Source of the DNA: Halobacteriales archaeon QS_5_68_33 | GTDB taxonomy: Archaea; Halobacteriota; Halobacteria; Halobacteriales; Haloarculaceae | Direction of reading: 5' to 3' | Assembly (NCBI GenBank): GCA_003023785.1 | Contig: PXRS01000032.1 | Location: 34,275 to 98,274 of the forward strand | Length of the DNA stretch: 64,000 nucleotides | Shown here: positions 61,126-64,000 of the stretch, piece by piece | How positions within the stretch are numbered: position 1 is the stretch's first letter | Layout: each line of letters starts with the position of its first letter | The notes under the pieces: model-generated | Databases searched by the model: none | What the model was told of the DNA's origin: nothing | Seen by the model: only the letters and a program-made list of their open reading frames with translations | Translations under genes and position numbers: made by a program

Positions 61126-61898
61126 AGGGGCGACTGCTGATCGCGGTGGGACTGGTCGCGCTGCTCGCGGGCCTCGCGGGGTGTACCTCGGTGTTCGGGC
61201 CGGGCCAGCCCGACCCCGACCAGTTGGCCGAGAACGCCAGCTACGACTGGGACACCAACGCGACGACGACCTACACCATCTCGCGGTCGTCCTACACCGC
61301 CGTGGTCGAGACGGGCAACCGCTCGTTCGTCGTCGTCTACCAGACCGACGAACTCGGCACCGACCAGCCCCTGACCCCCAGAGGGTTGCAGTTCCGCTAC
61401 GCGAACGGGACGGTCATCCGGTCCAACTCGACGGCCCTGAACGCGACCAACCAGGGCCAGCGGACCAACATCACGGTCCCCGAGGCGGACGGGAAGGTGG
61501 CCTTCACCGCGAAGCGACCGAACGCCAAGCGGTTCGCGACGCCCGTCTTCGTCGAGGGGTCACACGAGGTGGTCATGCCGCCCAGCGCGCGGGTCGGCAT
61601 CCCGCTGCTCTCGCAGGTGTCCCCGCCGGCCGACGACAGGAACGTCTCCGAGGGGCGGATGACCGTTCGATGGAACGGAATCGAGCGCGGCCCGGTCGTC
61701 GTGCGCTACTACCTCCAGCGCGACATCCTCCTGTTCGGCGGGCTGGGCGGCGTCCTCGCCGTCGCCGGCGTCGTCGGCGCGCTCTACTACTACCGCCAGA
61801 TCCGCACGCTGGAGAAACGCCGCGAGGAGATCGGCCTCGACGTCGAGACCGAGGACGACGACTTCGGCGACGACGGCCCGCCGCCGGGCATGCGCTGA
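61122..61898 (+). CDS. DUF5803-type membrane lipoprotein
   Basis: A 258-residue protein. Signal peptide with lipobox LLAGLAGC at about residue 15-22, then a beta-rich ectodomain with N-glycosylation-like sites (NASY, NATT, NRSF, NGTV), then a C-terminal membrane segment (LFGGLGGVLAVAGVVGALYYY) and a cytoplasmic charged tail. I recall this as DUF5803, conserved after the DUF2110 gene in haloarchaea. The start overlaps the DUF2110 stop by ATGA. Function unknown. Confidence 0.85.
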   Translation: MKGRLLIAVGLVALLAGLAGCTSVFGPGQPDPDQLAENASYDWDTNATTTYTISRSSYTAVVETGNRSFVVVYQTDELGTDQPLTPRGLQFRYANGTVIRSNSTALNATNQGQRTNITVPEADGKVAFTAKRPNAKRFATPVFVEGSHEVVMPPSARVGIPLLSQVSPPADDRNVSEGRMTVRWNGIERGPVVVRYYLQRDILLFGGLGGVLAVAGVVGALYYYRQIRTLEKRREEIGLDVETEDDDFGDDGPPPGMR

Positions 61899-61979
61899 CC
61901 GTCGGCGACCGCTGTGTCGCGGCGGGCATCGACGACCGCGGACGGGCGTTCTTTTGACCCCCGAGTCCCAACGGCGGGT

Positions 61980-62669
61980 ATGCGCGTCGCGATAGTCACG
62001 GTGGGGGACGAACTCCTCGTCGGCGACACGGTGAACACGAACGCCGCCTGGCTCGGTCGGCGACTGGACCAGCGCGGCGTGACTGTGGCCCGCGTGACGG
62101 TCCTGCCCGACGACGTCGGGGAGATCGCCCGCGTCGTCAACGAGTACCGCGCCGCCTGCGACGCGGTGCTCGTGACCGGCGGGCTCGGCCCCACCCACGA
62201 CGACCTGACGATGGAGGGCGTCGCCGCCGCGTTCGGCCGCGACGTCGCCGCCAGCGACGAGGTCCGCGAGTGGCTGGAGGCCGACGGCTACGCGGCCAGC
62301 GACCTCGCGGCGGGCACGACCGAGATCCCCGAGGGCGCACGCATGCTCGAAAACCCCGAGGGCGTCGCTCCGGGGTGTGTCATCGGCGGCGTCTACGTCC
62401 TCCCGGGCGTGCCCGACGAGATGAAGGCCATGTTCGAGACGGTTGCCGACGAGTTCGAGGGCGAGCGCCAGTTCTCGGCAACGGTCACGGCCGCCGAACC
62501 CGAGAGCGCGCTCCTGGACCGGATCGCCTCCGTGCGCAAGGAGTTCGACGTCACCGTGGGGAGCTACCCCGGCGAGAACGTCCGGCTGAAGGTCCGCGGT
62601 CCGGACGAGGGTGTCGTCGAGGAAACGGCCGCGTGGCTGCGCGAACGCGTCGAGTCACCCGAGGAGTGA
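61980..62669 (+). CDS. CinA N-terminal/MoCF-like nucleotide-processing protein
   Basis: A 229-residue molybdopterin-binding (MoaB/MogA fold) protein of the CinA N-terminal type: VAIVTVGDELLVGDTVNTNA, VTGGLGPTHDDLTMEGVA, and the VLPGVPDEMKAMFE motif. The CinA C-terminal NMN deamidase domain is absent, as in other archaeal homologues; activity may be pyrophosphatase-like on nucleotides such as ADP-ribose (family knowledge). The stop TGA is the left end of a family A repeat. Confidence 0.9.
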   Translation: MRVAIVTVGDELLVGDTVNTNAAWLGRRLDQRGVTVARVTVLPDDVGEIARVVNEYRAACDAVLVTGGLGPTHDDLTMEGVAAAFGRDVAASDEVREWLEADGYAASDLAAGTTEIPEGARMLENPEGVAPGCVIGGVYVLPGVPDEMKAMFETVADEFEGERQFSATVTAAEPESALLDRIASVRKEFDVTVGSYPGENVRLKVRGPDEGVVEETAAWLRERVESPEE

Positions 62670-62750
62670 TGCGGTCGGTCGTCAATCAGTTCCGGATTTC
62701 GTCGAACAGGTCGGCGAGATACCGGTACATCGGGACAACCGACCGTACGA
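62667..62750. repeat. Stop-codon palindromic repeat (family A), copy 10
   Basis: A full 84-base copy. The TGA at 62667-62669 is the stop codon of the CinA-like gene; the far end is CCGACCGTACGA. The core pairing arms ATTTCG and CGAGAT are slightly diverged. Confidence 0.87.
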
Positions 62751-62769
62751 GCGCCCGAGCGGTCGGCGG

Positions 62770-62886
62770 CTACCGGTAGAGGTACCGGAGCCACAGCGCG
62801 GTGAACAGGAGTCCACCGAGCAGCATCACCCAGCCCGCGGCGTCGACGAGTCCCGGCACGACGGTCTCCTGCAGGAGGAGGGTCAT
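62770..62886 (-). CDS. Very small single-pass membrane protein
   Basis: A 38-residue ORF, MTLLLQETVVPGLVDAAGWV then a hydrophobic segment ending in LRYLYR. One membrane helix with a positively charged C-terminus, ATG start, TAG stop at 62770. It lies between the family A repeat and the NAD kinase gene, divergent from the latter. Haloarchaeal genomes contain many such small membrane proteins; no function is known. Coding status is likely but not certain. Confidence 0.55.
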   Translation of the reverse strand: MTLLLQETVVPGLVDAAGWVMLLGGLLFTALWLRYLYR

Positions 62887-62972
62887 ACGCGTGGATCGTC
62901 CACCTCCGATATAAAATCCGGCGAAGCGCGGGAGCCGCGTCCCTTTTGCACCGTCCCGCCCAACGCCCGGTG

Positions 62973-64000
62973 ATGCGACGGATCGGGTTCGTCGTCAACC
63001 CCATCGCGGGGATGGGCGGCCCAGTCGGACTGAAAGGCACCGACGGCAAGGTCGCGGAGGCGCGCCGGCGGGGCGCCGAGCCGCGAGCGCGGGAGCGGGC
63101 GCGTGTCGCGCTCGACGCACTCGCCGGGAGCGGTGCCGACGTGGAGTTGCTGACCTACGGAGCAGCGATGGGCGAGAGGGTCGCCCGCGCGGCTGGGTTC
63201 GACCCGGTGGTCGTCGGGCGGCCCGACAGCCCGGAGGGTCGAGACGACGATGGCAACGACGTGGCCTCGGCAGCCGACAACGACGTACCCCCGGGAGACG
63301 AAGACGGGACGCGGACGACGGCGGGCGACACGCGAGCGGCGGTCGCGGCGTTCGTCGACCGGGGCGTCGACCTGATACTGTTCGTCGGCGGTGACGGCAC
63401 GGCGACCGACGTGGCCGAGGAACTCGACCGTCTTCACAGCGACGTGCCGATACTGGGCGTCCCAGCGGGCGTCAAGATCTACTCGTCGGTGTTCGCGGTC
63501 AGGCCCGCGGCGGCCGGGCGGGTCGCCGCGACCTTCGCGGAGACCGAAACGGGCGAGGTCAACGACATCGACGAGGACGACTACCGCGAGGGGCGGGTCT
63601 CGACGAACCTCCGGGCGGTCGTGGAGACGCCGGCGGCCGCCGAGCGACAGGCGAGCAAGCAACTGGGCGGCGGGAGCGTCGAGACGCTCGCCGAGGGCGT
63701 CGCCGAGGACGTCAGGGACGGCGTCACCTACGTCCTCGGCCCCGGCGGGACGCTCGCAGCAGTCAAGGACGCGCTCGGGTTCGAGGGGTCGCCCATCGGC
63801 GTGGACGTCTGGCGGGACGGCGAGGTCCTCGTCGGGGACGGCGGCGCGGCCGGGATCGAGGCGGCGCTGGGCGAGGAGAACGTCGTCGTCGTCTCGCCCA
63901 TCGGCGGACAGGGGTTCGTCTTCGGCCGGGGCAACCAGCAGATCTCCCCCGCCGTGATCCGGCGGTCGACAGTCGAGATAGTGGCCTCCCGGTCCAAACT
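62973..64000 (+). CDS. ATP-NAD kinase family protein (3' end outside window)
   Basis: The first 342 codons of an NAD-kinase-like protein. It starts MRRIGFVVNPIAGMGGPVGL, the glycine-rich entry of the archaeal AcoX/NadK-like group, and has the diagnostic GGDGTATDVAEE with ILGVPAGVKIYSSVFA and later GPGGTLAAVKDALGF and VVSPIGGQGFVFGRGNQQ. An acidic insert lies near residue 90-110 (DDDGNDVASAADNDVPPGDE). It probably phosphorylates NAD or a related dinucleotide; the C-terminus is missing at the window edge. The stop codon is therefore not seen. Confidence 0.88.
   Translation, partial: MRRIGFVVNPIAGMGGPVGLKGTDGKVAEARRRGAEPRARERARVALDALAGSGADVELLTYGAAMGERVARAAGFDPVVVGRPDSPEGRDDDGNDVASAADNDVPPGDEDGTRTTAGDTRAAVAAFVDRGVDLILFVGGDGTATDVAEELDRLHSDVPILGVPAGVKIYSSVFAVRPAAAGRVAATFAETETGEVNDIDEDDYREGRVSTNLRAVVETPAAAERQASKQLGGGSVETLAEGVAEDVRDGVTYVLGPGGTLAAVKDALGFEGSPIGVDVWRDGEVLVGDGGAAGIEAALGEENVVVVSPIGGQGFVFGRGNQQISPAVIRRSTVEIVASRSK

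Noticed and set aside
10783-62750. The 84-bp repeats as a CRISPR array
   Set aside because: Copies are kilobases apart, lie at gene ends and have no regular spacers, and no cas gene is present.
1-64000. tRNA or rRNA genes
   Set aside because: I looked for T-loop-like GGTTC-A-ATCC patterns and conserved rRNA words and found none that fit a full cloverleaf or rRNA; a covariance-model scan could not be run.

Overview
This window is chromosomal DNA from a haloarchaeon (class Halobacteria). It is very GC-rich, its proteins are strongly acidic, and it carries archaeal information-processing genes: TFE, ribosomal proteins S24e and S27ae, and the tRNA C56 methyltransferase. It also has a CetZ tubulin, F420 biosynthesis genes, a UbaA-type E1, Tat lipoproteins and many small zinc-ribbon proteins. 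Genes are densely packed with ATGA/GTGA overlaps. I see no rRNA, tRNA, CRISPR array or intact insertion sequence.

Layout. 1-10.8 kb: SDR oxidoreductase (cut by the window edge), glycerate kinase, DJ-1/PfpI protein, a frameshifted small gene, an ArsA/Get3-like ATPase, an XPD/DinG-type helicase, a phosphodiesterase and a Nudix-eIF2B-like fusion. 10.8-16.3 kb: PIN-ATPase-KH protein, VOC protein, a large membrane histidine kinase and a zinc ribbon. 16.4-36.6 kb is a nitrogen and nickel island: a ureohydrolase, an AbrB-PhoU regulator and a Na+/solute symporter; a JAMM protein and a decayed P450/isochorismatase region; the urea ABC transporter urtABCDE; the nickel regulator nikR facing an ECF nickel transporter (nikMNQO); and the complete urease operon ureBCAGDEF. 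36.7-44.6 kb: DUF368 protein, a broken M20 peptidase, DUF192 lipoprotein, M32 carboxypeptidase, Yip1 protein, an N-terminally short ubaA, a BtuF-like protein and two ribosomal protein genes. 44.7-53.9 kb: cofG, cofC and cetZ, then tmk, an aminotransferase, an aldo/keto reductase and a SAM hydrolase. 54-64 kb: membrane and low-complexity proteins with two broken genes, PEBP, an epimerase, trm56, tfe, DUF2110, DUF5803, a CinA-like protein and a partial ATP-NAD kinase.

How the island fits together: the ureohydrolase releases urea inside the cell, UrtABCDE imports external urea, NikMNQO under NikR supplies Ni2+, UreEFGD insert it, and UreABC hydrolyses urea. A likely NikR operator lies in the nikR-nikM gap. 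The ureohydrolase and symporter genes share a two-block upstream element with identical spacing, so they are probably co-regulated.

The most unusual signal is non-coding. An 84-bp palindromic element occurs ten times, and in eight copies one or both ends form the TGA stop codon of the neighbouring gene (nine gene ends). Two further genes end in a solitary copy of the element's terminal 12-mer. In some copies the TGA triplet appears duplicated on the far side, as expected of a MITE with a 3-bp target duplication aimed at stop codons. A second MITE-like family of about 105 bp (two copies plus a fragment) and an inverted pair of intergenic repeats are also present. Five genes are broken by frameshifts or internal deletions, and ubaA lacks its normal N-terminus.
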